Source: an uncultured Clostridia bacterium (GTDB taxonomy: Bacteria > Bacillota > Clostridia > TANB77 > CAG-508). Taken from it: DNA of 51,741 nucleotides. The notes under the pieces are model-generated. The model was not told where the DNA came from. It worked only from the letters and a program-made list of their open reading frames with translations, and did not search any database. The position numbers and the translations under genes were made by a program. The stretch lies in the NCBI GenBank assembly GCA_944386755.1, contig CALXCF010000011.1, positions 1 through 51,741 of the forward strand, written 5' to 3'. Every line of letters begins with the position of its first letter. Within the stretch, counting starts at the first letter, position 1. This document shows positions 27,069-36,886 of the stretch, piece by piece.

Positions 27069-27105
27069 ACACCATGATTTTCTTAAAGAGAAAATTTTAG
27101 GTGTT
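27069..27105 (-). terminator. Terminator of the 27126 XRE gene
   Basis: Arms AACACC/GGTGTT and ATTTTCT/AGAAAAT; the minus-strand transcript then runs into a T-rich tract. Confidence 0.7.
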
Positions 27106-27125
27106 AAAAATAAGGATTGTAAACA

Positions 27126-27317
27126 TTATTTATTTTTTATAAATCTTAAAACTTCATCATCTGGAATTTTAAGAACTTTAACAATTTTTTTGAAAGTAGA
27201 AATTCTAGTTTTTTCTTCGTTATGTTCTAAACGTTGTAATTGACGCCAACTAATACCAATTTCTTCAGCTAATTCTTCTTGAGTTAATTTATTTTGTAAT
27301 CTATATTGACGAATCAT
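27126..27317 (-). CDS. Small XRE-family DNA-binding protein, 63 aa
   Basis: A single helix-turn-helix of Cro/C1 type: IRQYRLQNKLTQEELAEEIG, ISWRQLQRLEHNEEKTRIST and FKKIVKVLKIPDDEVLRFI. It has no extra domain. GGAGG precedes ATG 27317. Small stand-alone XRE proteins are local regulators or plasmid/phage-derived repressors; no target is evident. The neighbouring XRE gene at 27593 is transcribed in the same direction but has its own terminator. Confidence 0.85.
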   Translation of the reverse strand: MIRQYRLQNKLTQEELAEEIGISWRQLQRLEHNEEKTRISTFKKIVKVLKIPDDEVLRFIKNK

Positions 27318-27507
27318 TTCTTACCTCCATAGTAAAAGTATAAAAATATTATACAATATAGAAAATGAAAAAAGTACGACAAAAATGACGTAAACACGAT
27401 ATAATTTTACAAAAATAGATAAAATTTATATGAAACAAATTTTATACATAAAATATCATGTATAAAAGAATGACATAATTTTGACATTGGAATTTTAAAT
27501 AAGAAAA

Positions 27508-27565
27508 AATAATTCTGAATTTAATATTTATCGAATATTTTCAATAAATAAATTTCAGAATTATT
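27508..27565 (-). terminator. Terminator of the 27593 XRE gene
   Basis: Arms AATAATTCTGAA and TTCAGAATTATT with an extendable AT-rich stem; on the minus strand it is followed by a T-run. Confidence 0.7.
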
Positions 27566-27592
27566 TGTTCTAAAAAATTTCAATATATAAAA

Positions 27593-27931
27593 TTATTCTT
27601 CATCTAAGTCAGTATCAGCAATTGTTTTTGCAACATTGTATATTAATTTTTGTTTTGCAGGAGAGCAGTTTTTAATTAAATCTGCAAATTCTCTGTCAAG
27701 ATATTCTTTTGAATTACTAGATGCACCATTTAAAAGATAACCTTCTGTTACATCTAATAAACCACATAATTGATTTAATCTTTTTAAATTTATATGAGAA
27801 TTACCTCTTTCTACTCTGCTTAAAAAAGCTACTGATATATCAATTTTTTCTGCTAAATCTTCTTGTGTTAAATTTTTTGCAAGTCTTGCTTGTTTAATTC
27901 TTTGACCGATTACTGTATAATCTAAAGCCAT
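27593..27931 (-). CDS. XRE-family transcriptional regulator, 112 aa
   Basis: N-terminal Cro/C1 helix-turn-helix (about residues 8-65: IGQRIKQARLAKNLTQEDLA, EKIDISVAFLSRVERGNSHI, LKRLNQLCGLLDVTEGYLL), then a short acidic helical tail that probably dimerises. ATG 27931 follows AGGAAGGTG. A perfect 18-bp palindrome (27952-27969) lies over its own promoter region, which suggests self-regulation. The divergent M23 gene at 28248 could share control. Confidence 0.88.
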   Translation of the reverse strand: MALDYTVIGQRIKQARLAKNLTQEDLAEKIDISVAFLSRVERGNSHINLKRLNQLCGLLDVTEGYLLNGASSNSKEYLDREFADLIKNCSPAKQKLIYNVAKTIADTDLDEE

Positions 27932-27951
27932 TTTTATCACCTTCCTATTTT

Positions 27952-27969
27952 TATTATATGCATATAATA
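27952..27969. promoter_or_regulatory. Perfect 18-bp palindrome, candidate XRE operator
   Basis: TATTATATG-CATATAATA lies 21 nt upstream of the XRE start codon and overlaps a possible minus-strand -10 TATAAT. The half-core ATGCATAT recurs near 28001. Confidence 0.5.
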
Positions 27970-28147
27970 GCATTTTATAGTTTAAATTTACAGAAACTAA
28001 AAATGCATATATAACTTATAGGTTAAATTATTTTAAGAAAATTTGCAAGTATGTATAAAGAAAAAGTAAGAAAAAGCAAGGAAAAACAAGGAAATGCGAG
28101 AAAAATATGGAAAAAATATAGTTAAAAAAGATTAATTAAGGCTAAAG

Positions 28148-28176
28148 TTGACAAATTATATAAAAATATGTATACA
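28148..28176 (+). promoter_or_regulatory. Promoter 1 of the M23 peptidase gene
   Basis: TTGACA, 17-nt spacer, TATACA. The upstream stretch 27970-28147 is purine- and AT-rich with no gene. Confidence 0.6.
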
Positions 28177-28180
28177 TAAT

Positions 28181-28209
28181 TTGATTTTGTAAAGAATATA
28201 TAGTATAAT
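28181..28209 (+). promoter_or_regulatory. Promoter 2 of the M23 peptidase gene
   Basis: TTGATT (28181-28186), 17-nt spacer, TATAAT (28204-28209), in tandem with promoter 1. Confidence 0.65.
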
Positions 28210-28247
28210 ATACATTAGTCGCGTTAAAAAAGCATCAAAAAAGGAGA

Positions 28248-29255
28248 GTGAAGTTTATTTTAAAAAATAGATTAAAATACTATACGAAAGAAGTTATAAA
28301 GTATTTTAACATTGCTATTATAGCTGTTGGTTTTATAATCGCGATTGTACTAATTAAATATAGACCAGTCTATAAAGTAAGCATATCTGGTGAAGAAATA
28401 GGATATATAGAAAATATACAAGCATTTGAAGAAAATTTAAAGAATGAAATTATTAGTGAAGAAACAAAAAATGTTGATAGTATAAATCTATCTGAAGAAC
28501 CAGAATATGAGTTAAAACTTGTTAATAGAACACTTGAGACAAACGAAAAAGAAATTGCAACTGAAATCGAAAATGAAGTAGTTGTAACATATAAATATTA
28601 TGAGGTAGCATATAAAGACGAAACAATACAATCTGTTGATACAATTGAAGAAGCAGAAGAAATTGTGAATGAAATAAAAGAAAATAATAATGAACAAGAT
28701 GTGGATTTGACAATTATAGAAAAATATACTGAAAATGAAGAAGAAATTAATACTTCCGAATTAGAAGTAGCTAAAACTGAAACTCAAACTATAGTTGCTG
28801 AAAAAATTGAAGAAGAGCAAAAGCAAAAAGAGGAAGAAGAAAGAATAAATAGTCTTCCAGATATCAATGGAATAAAATTGGCAGTAACACCAATTACAGG
28901 AACAATTACATCACGTTATGGTGTTAGCAGTAGAATTAGAAAATCAACACATACAGGTCTAGATATTGCAGCAACGAAAGGAACACCAATTAAGGTTGTT
29001 GCAGCAGGTACTGTAATAGCTGCAAGTTATGATGGTTCATATGGTAATTTAGTAAAAGTGGACCATGGAAATGGTGTTGAAACCTGGTATGCTCATACAA
29101 GTAAAATGTATGTAAAAGTTGGTGAGCAAGTTGAAGCAGGAGATGTAATTGCAGCAGTTGGTTCAACTGGAAATTCAACAGGACCTCATTTACATTTAGA
29201 AATTAGAGTAAATGGAGAGCATGTTAATCCACAAAATTATTTATACAATAGTTAA
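28248..29255 (+). CDS. M23-family peptidoglycan endopeptidase, membrane-anchored
   Basis: 335 residues: one membrane helix at about 21-40 (FNIAIIAVGFIIAIVLIKY), a long acidic extracellular region (about 45-205, many Glu, partly coiled coil) and a C-terminal LytM/M23 domain (about 215-332). Zinc ligands are in STHTGLDIAATKG (H and D) and GPHLHLEIRVNG (HxH), with the expected YGNLVKVDHGNG in between. It would cleave peptide cross-links of the wall. GTG 28248 is very close to AAAGGAG, so the exact start is uncertain. Tandem promoters and a strong terminator make it a single-gene unit. Confidence 0.88.
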   Translation: MKFILKNRLKYYTKEVIKYFNIAIIAVGFIIAIVLIKYRPVYKVSISGEEIGYIENIQAFEENLKNEIISEETKNVDSINLSEEPEYELKLVNRTLETNEKEIATEIENEVVVTYKYYEVAYKDETIQSVDTIEEAEEIVNEIKENNNEQDVDLTIIEKYTENEEEINTSELEVAKTETQTIVAEKIEEEQKQKEEEERINSLPDINGIKLAVTPITGTITSRYGVSSRIRKSTHTGLDIAATKGTPIKVVAAGTVIAASYDGSYGNLVKVDHGNGVETWYAHTSKMYVKVGEQVEAGDVIAAVGSTGNSTGPHLHLEIRVNGEHVNPQNYLYNS

Positions 29256-29298
29256 AAAAATGTCGAGAAAAATAGAGCGATTTTTCTTGACATTTTTT
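29255..29298 (+). terminator. Rho-independent terminator
   Basis: Long near-perfect stem (AAATGTC-GAGAAAAAT with ATTTTTC-TTGACATTT) and T-run after the M23 gene. Confidence 0.85.
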
Positions 29299-29349
29299 AG
29301 TAATAATATATAATTGAAATGGTTAAACTAAAGATAGGAGGCGAAGTAA

Positions 29350-31962
29350 ATGGCAGAAGTAAGCGCACAAGAAGAACAAAAAGTTCAAAAAATGATAAAT
29401 GAACTTGTAGAAAAAGCAAAAATAGCATCACAGGAGTACATGAAATTAGATCAAGAAACAGTAGATAATATAACAAAAGCAATGTCAATGGCAGGTCTAG
29501 AACATCATATGGAACTTGCCAAATTAGCAGTAGAAGAAACAAAAAGAGGAATATATGAAGATAAAATAACAAAGAATATGTTTGCAACAGAATATGTATA
29601 TCATAGTATTAAGTATGAAAAAACAGTAGGTATAATTAGTGAAAATGAAGAAGAAGGATATGTAGAAATAGCAGAGCCAGTAGGAATAATTGCAGGAGTT
29701 ACACCTGTTACAAATCCAACTTCTACAACAATGTTTAAATCAATAATAGCAGCAAAAACAAGAAATGTAATAATATTTGGATTTCATCCATCTGCACAAA
29801 AATCAAGTAGTGCTGCTGCAAAAATTTTAAGAGATGCGGCAATTAAAGCAGGAGCTCCAGAAAATTGTATATTATGGATTGAAGAGCCATCAATAACAGC
29901 TACAAGAATGTTAATGAATCATCCTGATGTAAACTTAATACTTGCAACAGGTGGAACAGGAATGGTTAAGTCAGCATATTCTTGTGGAAAACCAGCATTA
30001 GGAGTAGGACCTGGAAATGTACCTTGCTATATTGATAAAACAGCAAAATTAAAAACATCAGTAAATGATTTAGTAATGTCTAAAGCATTTGATAATGGAA
30101 TGATATGTGCGTCAGAACAAGCAGTATTAGTTGATAAAGACATATATCAAGAATTTGAAAAATTAATGAGAGAAGCAGGATGCTATTTTGTAAATCCGGA
30201 AGAAAAGAAAAAATTACAAGATAGTATGTTTGATTATACAGAAGAATATGGGTATAAATTAAAATCACATGTTCCAGGACAATCACCATATACAATTGCA
30301 AAAGAGGCAGGATTTGAGATACCAGAAGACACGAAAGTAATAGTTGTATATGAGGAAGGAATCGGAAGAGAATATCCATTTTCAAAAGAAAAGTTAAGCC
30401 CAGTTTTAACATATTATATAGTTGAAAATGAAGATGAAGGAATAAAAAAATCAGAACAATTGATTGAATTTGGTGGATTAGGACATTCAGCAGTTATTCA
30501 TTCTGAAAATAGAGATACAATATTAAGATTTTCAGAAACTATGAAAGCAGGAAGAATAATTGTAAATTCACCATCTACTCATGGAGCAATTGGTGATATA
30601 TATAACACAAATATGCCATCATTAACACTTGGATGTGGTTCATTTGGTGGAAATTCAACAACAGCTAATGTATCATCAGTAAATTTAATTAATATAAAAA
30701 GAGTAGCGAAAAGGAGAGTTAATATGCAATGGTTTAAAATTCCAGAAAAGATATATTTTGAAGCTGGTTCAATTCAATACTTAGAAAAAATGCCAGATAT
30801 ACAAAGAGCATTTATTGTAACAGATGAAGGAATGATTAAATTAGGATATGTAGATAAAATCTTATATCATCTAAGAAAAAGACAACAATATGTACATTCA
30901 GAAATATTTAGTGATGTAGAATCAGACCCATCATTTGATACAATAAAAAAAGGTGTAGAAGCAATGAAAAATTTTAATCCTGATGTAATAATTGCATTAG
31001 GAGGAGGAAGTCCAATAGATGCTGCAAAAGGAATGTGGTTATTTTATGAGCATCCTGAAGCAGATGCTGAAGGTTTAAAATTGAAATTTATGGATATTAG
31101 AAAAAGAACATATAAATTTCCTAAGTTAGGAACAAAATGTAAAATGGTAGCAATACCAACAACATCAGGAACAGGTTCAGAAGTAACATCATTTGCGGTA
31201 ATTACTGATAAAGAGAAAAATAAAAAATATCCATTAGCAGATTATGAGCTAACACCAGATGTTGCAATAGTAGATCCAGATTTAGTAATGAGTTTGCCAA
31301 AATCAGTTACAGCAGATACAGGAATGGATGTTTTAACACATGCAATTGAGGCATATGTATCAAATATGGCATCAGATTACACAGATGGATTAGCAGAAAA
31401 AGCAGTAGAACTTGTATTTGAAAATTTACAAGAAGCATATGAACATGGAGATAATAAACTAGCAAGAGAAAAGATGCATAACGCAAGTACAATAGCTGGA
31501 ATGGCATTTACAAATGCATTTTTAGGAATCAACCATTCATTAGCACATAAAATAGGTGGAGAGTTTCATTTACCACATGGAAGAATAAATGCAATTTTAT
31601 TACCATATGTAATAAGATACAATAGTTCAAAACCAAGTAAATTTGTATCATTTCCTAAATATGAATATTTCATAGCAGACCAAAAATATTATAAATTAGC
31701 TAAAAAAGCTGGATTAAAAGCAGATACTGTAGGAGAAGGAATCAATAGTTTAATTGAAAAAATTATAGAAATGAACAAAAAATTAAATATTCCAAGCTCA
31801 TTTAAAGAAGCTGGAATAGATGAACAAGAATTTTTAGCAAAAGTAGATATGTTGGCTGATAGAGCATTTGAAGACCAATGTACAACAGCAAATCCACGCG
31901 TGCCTCTAGTAACAGAGTTAAAACAAATATTGCTAGATTCATACTATGGAAAAAGGGATTAA
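29350..31962 (+). CDS. adhE: Bifunctional aldehyde-alcohol dehydrogenase
   Basis: 870 residues. The N-terminal CoA-acylating aldehyde dehydrogenase domain (about 1-440) has catalytic Cys in [11 protein letters not shown] (about residue 251) and [12 protein letters not shown]. The C-terminal iron-dependent alcohol dehydrogenase domain (about 455-870) has the NAD motif [14 protein letters not shown] and Fe-ligand histidines in [20 protein letters not shown] and LPHGRINA. It converts acetyl-CoA to ethanol with two NADH and assembles into spirosomes. AGGAGGCG precedes ATG 29350. With PflB it completes redox-balanced fermentation. Confidence 0.97.
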   Translation: MAEVSAQEEQKVQKMINELVEKAKIASQEYMKLDQETVDNITKAMSMAGLEHHMELAKLAVEETKRGIYEDKITKNMFATEYVYHSIKYEKTVGIISENEEEGYVEIAEPVGIIAGVTPVTNPTSTTMFKSIIAAKTRNVIIFGFHPSAQKSSSAAAKILRDAAIKAGAPENCILWIEEPSITATRMLMNHPDVNLILATGGTGMVKSAYSCGKPALGVGPGNVPCYIDKTAKLKTSVNDLVMSKAFDNGMICASEQAVLVDKDIYQEFEKLMREAGCYFVNPEEKKKLQDSMFDYTEEYGYKLKSHVPGQSPYTIAKEAGFEIPEDTKVIVVYEEGIGREYPFSKEKLSPVLTYYIVENEDEGIKKSEQLIEFGGLGHSAVIHSENRDTILRFSETMKAGRIIVNSPSTHGAIGDIYNTNMPSLTLGCGSFGGNSTTANVSSVNLINIKRVAKRRVNMQWFKIPEKIYFEAGSIQYLEKMPDIQRAFIVTDEGMIKLGYVDKILYHLRKRQQYVHSEIFSDVESDPSFDTIKKGVEAMKNFNPDVIIALGGGSPIDAAKGMWLFYEHPEADAEGLKLKFMDIRKRTYKFPKLGTKCKMVAIPTTSGTGSEVTSFAVITDKEKNKKYPLADYELTPDVAIVDPDLVMSLPKSVTADTGMDVLTHAIEAYVSNMASDYTDGLAEKAVELVFENLQEAYEHGDNKLAREKMHNASTIAGMAFTNAFLGINHSLAHKIGGEFHLPHGRINAILLPYVIRYNSSKPSKFVSFPKYEYFIADQKYYKLAKKAGLKADTVGEGINSLIEKIIEMNKKLNIPSSFKEAGIDEQEFLAKVDMLADRAFEDQCTTANPRVPLVTELKQILLDSYYGKRD

Positions 31963-31978
31963 ATAAAAAAATAGATAT

Positions 31979-32025
31979 AAAATCGAGTAGTTCTGTAACT
32001 TTTTTGTGAATTGCTTGATTTTTTT
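31979..32025 (+). terminator. Rho-independent terminator after adhE
   Basis: Fourteen-base-pair stem with three G-U pairs (AAATCGAGTAGTTC with GAATTGCTTGATTT) and T-run. Confidence 0.75.
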
Positions 32026-32082
32026 AAGGTGTGAATATATAATTTATTGGATACATAAATTTGAGAAGGCAAGGTGAGATAT

Positions 32083-33420
32083 ATGAGTGCTTGGAATAAA
32101 TTTCAAGATATGATAAATGAAAGAAAAAATAAAATAGTAAATAGAAATATAGAAAAGGCAGAAAACGTTGCCCAAAATACTGGTTTTGAAGAAGCTCTTG
32201 AAATTGTATTAGATGCTATTAGACAAAATCCAGATATGGCTACAGAGATTATAGCTAAAGCAAAGCAAAGTGGGAAGTTGAAAGATCAAGTAGCAATGGA
32301 TGCAATGAAAGAGATTCCAAATATAGAACAAATAGAAAATCCAGAAGAAACTTTGGTAGAGACTGCGGAAAAAACAGATTTTAATACGACTCAAATAAAA
32401 GAAATAATCAAAGAAACTGATATGAGTCTAAAAACAGCAAAAAAAGTGGCAGAACAAATACCAAATGATGAAATAAGAAAAGCTGAAAAAGCAAGATTAG
32501 AGGAAATAGAAAGAGAAGAAAGAAGCGAGCAGAGGAGAAAACAAGAACAAGAATTAAATAAAGAATTAAAAGAAATGTATGTAAATTGTAAAGGAATAAG
32601 AGATACTGATATATTGACTAGACTAAGAGAAATAAAAAAACAAAATAGAAGTTTAAAAGTAAAAGAAATAATTACTCGAATTTTAGCAAGAAAGGCGGCA
32701 ATTGAATTTAGACAAGTTGGAAACACAAGATTATTTGAGATGAAGAAAGTTATTACTCCAGAAGAAATGTTAGAAAGTAAATTCCCAGATCTAGTTCAAG
32801 AAGAGTTTGAACAAATAAAAGATATAAAGGCATATAAAGGAATCGATGGAAAGCAGCATAAATATGATAAAGAGACTTTAATGCAAGGTATATTGAGTGA
32901 AATAGCTAAAAATGTTGCGAATACTTTTAATGATGTGGGAGTAATAGATATTCCACAATCTGAAGCAATGAAAGAATTAACAGATGAACAAGAAAAATAT
33001 TTTATTTCTCAAATACAAATATATGGAAAAGATATTACAGATGTAGAAAAAATAAAAAATCAAATTAGAGGAATTGTTAGTTATCAGTTGAAAGATTTGG
33101 AAGAGATGATAAAAAAAGTACCAGAAGAAGAAATTGGTGAATATGTGCAAAATTTTAAAGCTCAAATAGCTAAAGGTAAACAGAGGGGCAAAAAAAGTAA
33201 AAAATTAACTTCAGAATTAGAGGGAGAAGTTGATGAATTAAAGGATTTACTAACAGAATTAGATGCAGAAGATGCTTTAGATATATTGGAAATAGCAAAA
33301 AATAAAATTCAGGAAAGAGTAGAGTTGAAAAATGAAAAAAGTGACGAGAAAGTAAATGAGACAGAAAAATTAAATCAAAATGGAACAACTCAATCTGATG
33401 ATGATGAAAATCTTCGTTAG
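32083..33420 (+). CDS. Hypothetical coiled-coil-rich protein, 445 aa
   Basis: Family not recognised. It is almost wholly helical and highly charged. Residues 1-130 look like repeated short helical units (EEALEIVLDAIRQNPDMATE, ETDMSLKTAKKVAEQIPNDE); a strong coiled coil of Arg/Glu lies at about 138-175, a conserved-looking domain at about 175-240 (RDTDILTRLREIKKQNRSLK, FRQVGNTRLFEMKK), and an acidic tail after 400. It has no signal peptide or membrane helix. ATG 32083 has AAGGTGA upstream. It sits alone between terminators after adhE. It could be an AT-rich lineage-specific structural or phage-derived protein. Confidence 0.55.
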   Translation: MSAWNKFQDMINERKNKIVNRNIEKAENVAQNTGFEEALEIVLDAIRQNPDMATEIIAKAKQSGKLKDQVAMDAMKEIPNIEQIENPEETLVETAEKTDFNTTQIKEIIKETDMSLKTAKKVAEQIPNDEIRKAEKARLEEIEREERSEQRRKQEQELNKELKEMYVNCKGIRDTDILTRLREIKKQNRSLKVKEIITRILARKAAIEFRQVGNTRLFEMKKVITPEEMLESKFPDLVQEEFEQIKDIKAYKGIDGKQHKYDKETLMQGILSEIAKNVANTFNDVGVIDIPQSEAMKELTDEQEKYFISQIQIYGKDITDVEKIKNQIRGIVSYQLKDLEEMIKKVPEEEIGEYVQNFKAQIAKGKQRGKKSKKLTSELEGEVDELKDLLTELDAEDALDILEIAKNKIQERVELKNEKSDEKVNETEKLNQNGTTQSDDDENLR

Positions 33421-33453
33421 ATTAGAAAAATTATGTAATAATGTATTGAATTA

Positions 33454-33497
33454 AAAAATGACAAGTGTTAATATTACAAGTTAATACTTGTCATTTT
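33454..33497. terminator. Bidirectional terminator
   Basis: Arms AAAATGACAAGTGTTAA and TTAATACTTGTCATTTT with 9-nt loop, between convergent genes. Confidence 0.8.
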
Positions 33498-33498
33498 A

Positions 33499-33556
33499 AG
33501 GTCCGTCCCCAAATCCCTAAAAGGAGGGATTTTTAGGACCGTCCCATAAATCCCTG
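33499..33556 (-). repeat. GGGAC-family palindromic repeat, copy 6
   Basis: On the minus strand: AGGGATTTATGGGACGGTCC, then AAAAATCCCTCC, AGGGATTTGGGGACGGACC. Two cores in the same order as copy 4, directly after the asnS stop. Confidence 0.65.
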
Positions 33557-34948
33557 TTAAAATTCGCAATTTTTTGGAGTTCTTGGGAAAGGTATAACAT
33601 CACGAATATTTTGCATACCAGTTAAATACATAATTGCTCTTTCAAAACCAAGACCAAATCCAGCATGGTTACAACTACCATATTTTCTTAAGTCTAAATA
33701 CCAGTCGTATTCTTCTATTGGCATATTTAAATCTTTCATACGTTTTAATAATTTATCATAATTTTCTTCTCTTTGACTTCCACCAATAATTTCTCCTATT
33801 CCTGGAACTAAAAGGTCAGTTGCTGCAACAGTTTTGCCATCTGGATTTTGTTTCATATAAAATGCTTTTATATTCATTGGATAATCAGTAACAAAAACAG
33901 GTTTTTTATAAATTTTTTCACATAAATATCTTTCATGTTCAGTTTGTAAATCAGCACCCCATGAAACTTTATATTCAAATTCATCATTATGCTTTTCTAA
34001 TTCAGTAATTGCTTCAGTATATGTAACTCTTGCAAAATCAGAAGAAATAACATGATTTAATCTGTCTAATAAGCCGTTATCTATGAATTTGTTGAAGAAT
34101 TCCATTTCTTCTGGACAATTTTCTAGTACATAGTTAAAAATGTATTTAATCATATCTTCTGCTAAATCCATATCATCTTTTAAATCTGCAAAGCATATTT
34201 CAGGTTCAACCATCCAAAATTCTGCTGCATGTTTTACAGTATTTGAATTTTCTGCACGAAATGTTGGACCGAATGTATATACATTACAAAATGCTTCTGC
34301 AAAAGTTTCAGCATTTAATTGACCACTAACTGTTAAATGTGCAGGTTTTCCAAAGAAATCTTTTAAAAAATCAACATTTCCATCTTTATCTTTAGGAATA
34401 TTATTTAAATCAAAAGAATTTACATTGAACATTTCTCCAGCACCTTCAGCATCACTTCCAGTAATTAAAGGTGTATTTACATATACAAATCCTCTTTCTT
34501 GGAAGAATTTGTGGATAGCATATGCTAGAACACTTCTTACACGGAATACAGCTTGAAAAGTATTTGCTCTTGGACGTAGATGACTAATTGTTCTTAAGTA
34601 TTCAAAAGAGTGTTTTTTCTTTTGAAGTGGATATGTTGAGTCTGATAAATTTTCAATTTCTATGTTATTTGCTTGTATTTCAAATGGTTGTTTTGATTCT
34701 GGTGTTAGTATAAAAGTTCCAGTTACTTTTATTGAAGAACTAATTGTTAATTTACAAATTTCTTCAAAATTATTTAGGTCGTTATTAAAAACTATTTGTA
34801 AATTTTTAAAAAAAGTACCATCATTTAATTCTATAAATCCAAATGTTTTAGAGTCACGTACGGTTTTAACCCAACCTTCTATTGTGATTTCTTTTTTGTC
34901 ATATTTTTTAGAGTTTTTATATAGTTCTTTTATTGATAGTCTGCTCAT
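33557..34948 (-). CDS. asnS: Asparaginyl-tRNA synthetase
   Basis: 463-residue class IIb aminoacyl-tRNA synthetase. An N-terminal OB anticodon-binding domain (about 15-105, [20 protein letters not shown]) precedes the catalytic core with motif 2 ([13 protein letters not shown], about residue 228) and motif 3 ([16 protein letters not shown], near the end). The asparagine-specific start SRLSIKELY and the length favour AsnRS over AspRS. The C-terminus [12 protein letters not shown] is typical. AGAAGGG precedes ATG 34948. Confidence 0.95.
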   Translation of the reverse strand: MSRLSIKELYKNSKKYDKKEITIEGWVKTVRDSKTFGFIELNDGTFFKNLQIVFNNDLNNFEEICKLTISSSIKVTGTFILTPESKQPFEIQANNIEIENLSDSTYPLQKKKHSFEYLRTISHLRPRANTFQAVFRVRSVLAYAIHKFFQERGFVYVNTPLITGSDAEGAGEMFNVNSFDLNNIPKDKDGNVDFLKDFFGKPAHLTVSGQLNAETFAEAFCNVYTFGPTFRAENSNTVKHAAEFWMVEPEICFADLKDDMDLAEDMIKYIFNYVLENCPEEMEFFNKFIDNGLLDRLNHVISSDFARVTYTEAITELEKHNDEFEYKVSWGADLQTEHERYLCEKIYKKPVFVTDYPMNIKAFYMKQNPDGKTVAATDLLVPGIGEIIGGSQREENYDKLLKRMKDLNMPIEEYDWYLDLRKYGSCNHAGFGLGFERAIMYLTGMQNIRDVIPFPRTPKNCEF

Positions 34949-35215
34949 AAATGAATCATCCCTTCTAATTTTATTTCAATGCTAGTCCATATTATATGAC
35001 ATAATTTTAAATTTTGCAATAAATTTGTGTGAAAGTATAGGAAACTTAAAAAATTATTTAATAAATATAAAAAGTGAGAAAACTAAAGATTATTAATGTA
35101 AATTAAAAAAATAATGGGTAAATTGTAGGAATATAACCGTATTAGTCTCTTGAATAAATATTTATCATATGATAAATATATTGCAAAGTAAAATTTAAAT
35201 ATGTAGGTGAGTTTG
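34949..35215. other. Intergenic region between divergent asnS and BRO genes
   Basis: 267 AT-rich bases without an ORF. No T-box specifier/antiterminator structure could be identified for asnS; the promoters for both genes must lie here, but no hexamer pair stands out. Confidence 0.3.
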
Positions 35216-36079
35216 ATGGAACAAAATAATGGCATAAAGTTGTTTGAAAATAAAAATGTTAGAGTATCATGGAATGATGAGCAAGAAAAGTGGTATTTTT
35301 CTGTTGTAGATATAATTGCAGTATTGACAGATAATGATTATCAAGCAGGAAGAAAGTATTGGAAGACTTTGAAAATGAGACTAAATAAAGAAGGAAGCGA
35401 ACTGGTAACAAATTGTTACCAGTTGAAAATGAAAGCATATGATGGTAAGTTTAGAGAAACAGATGTAATGACTACGGAGCAAATTTTAAGATTGATACAA
35501 TCTATACCATCAAAGAAAGTAGAGCCACTTAAATTATGGCTTGCACAAGTGGGAAAAGAGCGAATAGATGAAACATATGATCCAGAAATTACAATTAATA
35601 GAGCATTGGATACATATAGAAAAAAAGGATATTCAGAAGAATGGATAAATCAAAGATTAAAGACTATTGATATAAGAAAAGAATTTACAGATGAATTGAA
35701 ACAAAAAGGAATAAGTGAAAGTAAAGATTTTGCTATTTTAACGAATATTTTAACACAGGTTTGGAGTGGATACACTGTAAAAGAATATAAAAATTTGAAA
35801 GGGTTAAAAAAAGAAAATTTACGAGATAATATGACAAATATGGAATTAGTTTTAAATATGTTAGCAGAAACATCTTCTACTGAAATATCTAAAAGCACTA
35901 ATGAAGAAGGATTTAATAACGCGAAACAATCTGTGATTAAAGGGGGAAATATAGCGAAGATAGCAAAAGAACAATTAGAAAAAGAAACAGGTAAAAAAGT
36001 TATATCAGATAGAAATGCAAGAGAGATGAGAAATTTAGAATTAGAAACAAAAAAAGACGAAAAAAATAAAATTATATAA
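35216..36079 (+). CDS. BRO-family N-terminal domain protein (antirepressor-like)
   Basis: 287 residues. The N-terminal 100 residues follow the BRO/antirepressor pattern (IKLFENKNVRVSWNDEQEKW, YFSVVDIIAVLTDNDYQAGR, YWKTLKMRL). The C-terminal part (about 150-285) is helical and basic (KEFTDELKQKGISESKDFAI, then GFNNAKQSVIKGGNIAKIAK and EQLEKETGKKVISDRNAREM). Such proteins are DNA-binding regulators in phages and related to DinD. ATG 35216 is preferred over GTG 35207 by spacing from AGGTGA. A second protein of this broad type (DinD) lies at 36887, so this is a small accessory island without other phage genes. Confidence 0.8.
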   Translation: MEQNNGIKLFENKNVRVSWNDEQEKWYFSVVDIIAVLTDNDYQAGRKYWKTLKMRLNKEGSELVTNCYQLKMKAYDGKFRETDVMTTEQILRLIQSIPSKKVEPLKLWLAQVGKERIDETYDPEITINRALDTYRKKGYSEEWINQRLKTIDIRKEFTDELKQKGISESKDFAILTNILTQVWSGYTVKEYKNLKGLKKENLRDNMTNMELVLNMLAETSSTEISKSTNEEGFNNAKQSVIKGGNIAKIAKEQLEKETGKKVISDRNAREMRNLELETKKDEKNKII

Positions 36080-36220
36080 AAGTATATGAAAATTAAAGAA
36101 AGTATGATATAAGTAAATACAAATAGAGAAAATGACAAAATAAAAATTTAGCAAATGAGGTTGAAAAATTGTAATTATATTTTTCAGCCATATTTGCGTT
36201 TGGAAAAGGAGGTTTAAAAA

Positions 36221-36748
36221 ATGAAAAGTATTTCTAAAATCGCAATAATAGGTGGACCTGGAACAGGAAAAACAACTTTAGCAGATAATTTGGGAAAGGT
36301 GCTAGAATTACCAGTTTATCATATAGATGGTATTCATCACCTTGCAAATTGGAAACCAAGGGATAAAGATGAGAGAGACAGAATAATTATGGAAAAGGTA
36401 GGAGAATCTAAATGGATTATTGATGGTACATATCAATCTACTTTAGAAAATAGAGTGAAAGCTGCAGATTTAGTGATATTTTTAAACTATTCTAGAATGG
36501 CAAGAATGAAGGGTATATTTTCAAGATATTTTAAACGTAGAGGCAAGGAGAAGCCAGAAATACCAGGTTGTAAAGAAAAAATGGATTGGGAATTTTTGAA
36601 ATTTACATTTAATTGGAATAATACTAAGGGAAAAACAATTAAAGATGTGCTTGAGAGAAATAAAGATAAAAATGTTTTGGCTTTTAAAACCAGAAGAGAA
36701 TTAAATAGTTGGTATGAAATTGAGTTTAATAGAAAAATTGAAATTTAA
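36221..36748 (+). CDS. P-loop kinase-like protein (FlaR / DNA topology modulation type)
   Basis: 175 residues. Walker A GGPGTGKTT (about residues 11-19), then YHIDGIHHLANWKPRD and WIIDGTYQSTLENRVKAADL, which define the adenylate-kinase-like FlaR group (topology modulation protein). A basic middle (ARMKGIFSRYFKRRGKEKPE) and an aromatic tail follow. The substrate is unknown; relatives are nucleotide or small-molecule kinases whose reported effect on DNA topology is indirect. GGAGG precedes the ATG. It lies between two BRO/DinD-type genes. Confidence 0.8.
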   Translation: MKSISKIAIIGGPGTGKTTLADNLGKVLELPVYHIDGIHHLANWKPRDKDERDRIIMEKVGESKWIIDGTYQSTLENRVKAADLVIFLNYSRMARMKGIFSRYFKRRGKEKPEIPGCKEKMDWEFLKFTFNWNNTKGKTIKDVLERNKDKNVLAFKTRRELNSWYEIEFNRKIEI

Positions 36749-36886
36749 GAAATTAAAACAACAAGAAAAATAGAAACAAAAATTCGTAAAAGTATTGAAA
36801 AAGATTAATAAATATGATATAAATAAAAATGATAGGACAATATTGATTTAATGGTAAAATTTGAAAACTGATAGGAGTTGATATAC

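Noticed and set aside
34949..35215. T-box leader for asnS
   Set aside because: No AAC specifier stem, T-box sequence (UGGNACC) or terminator/antiterminator pair could be found.
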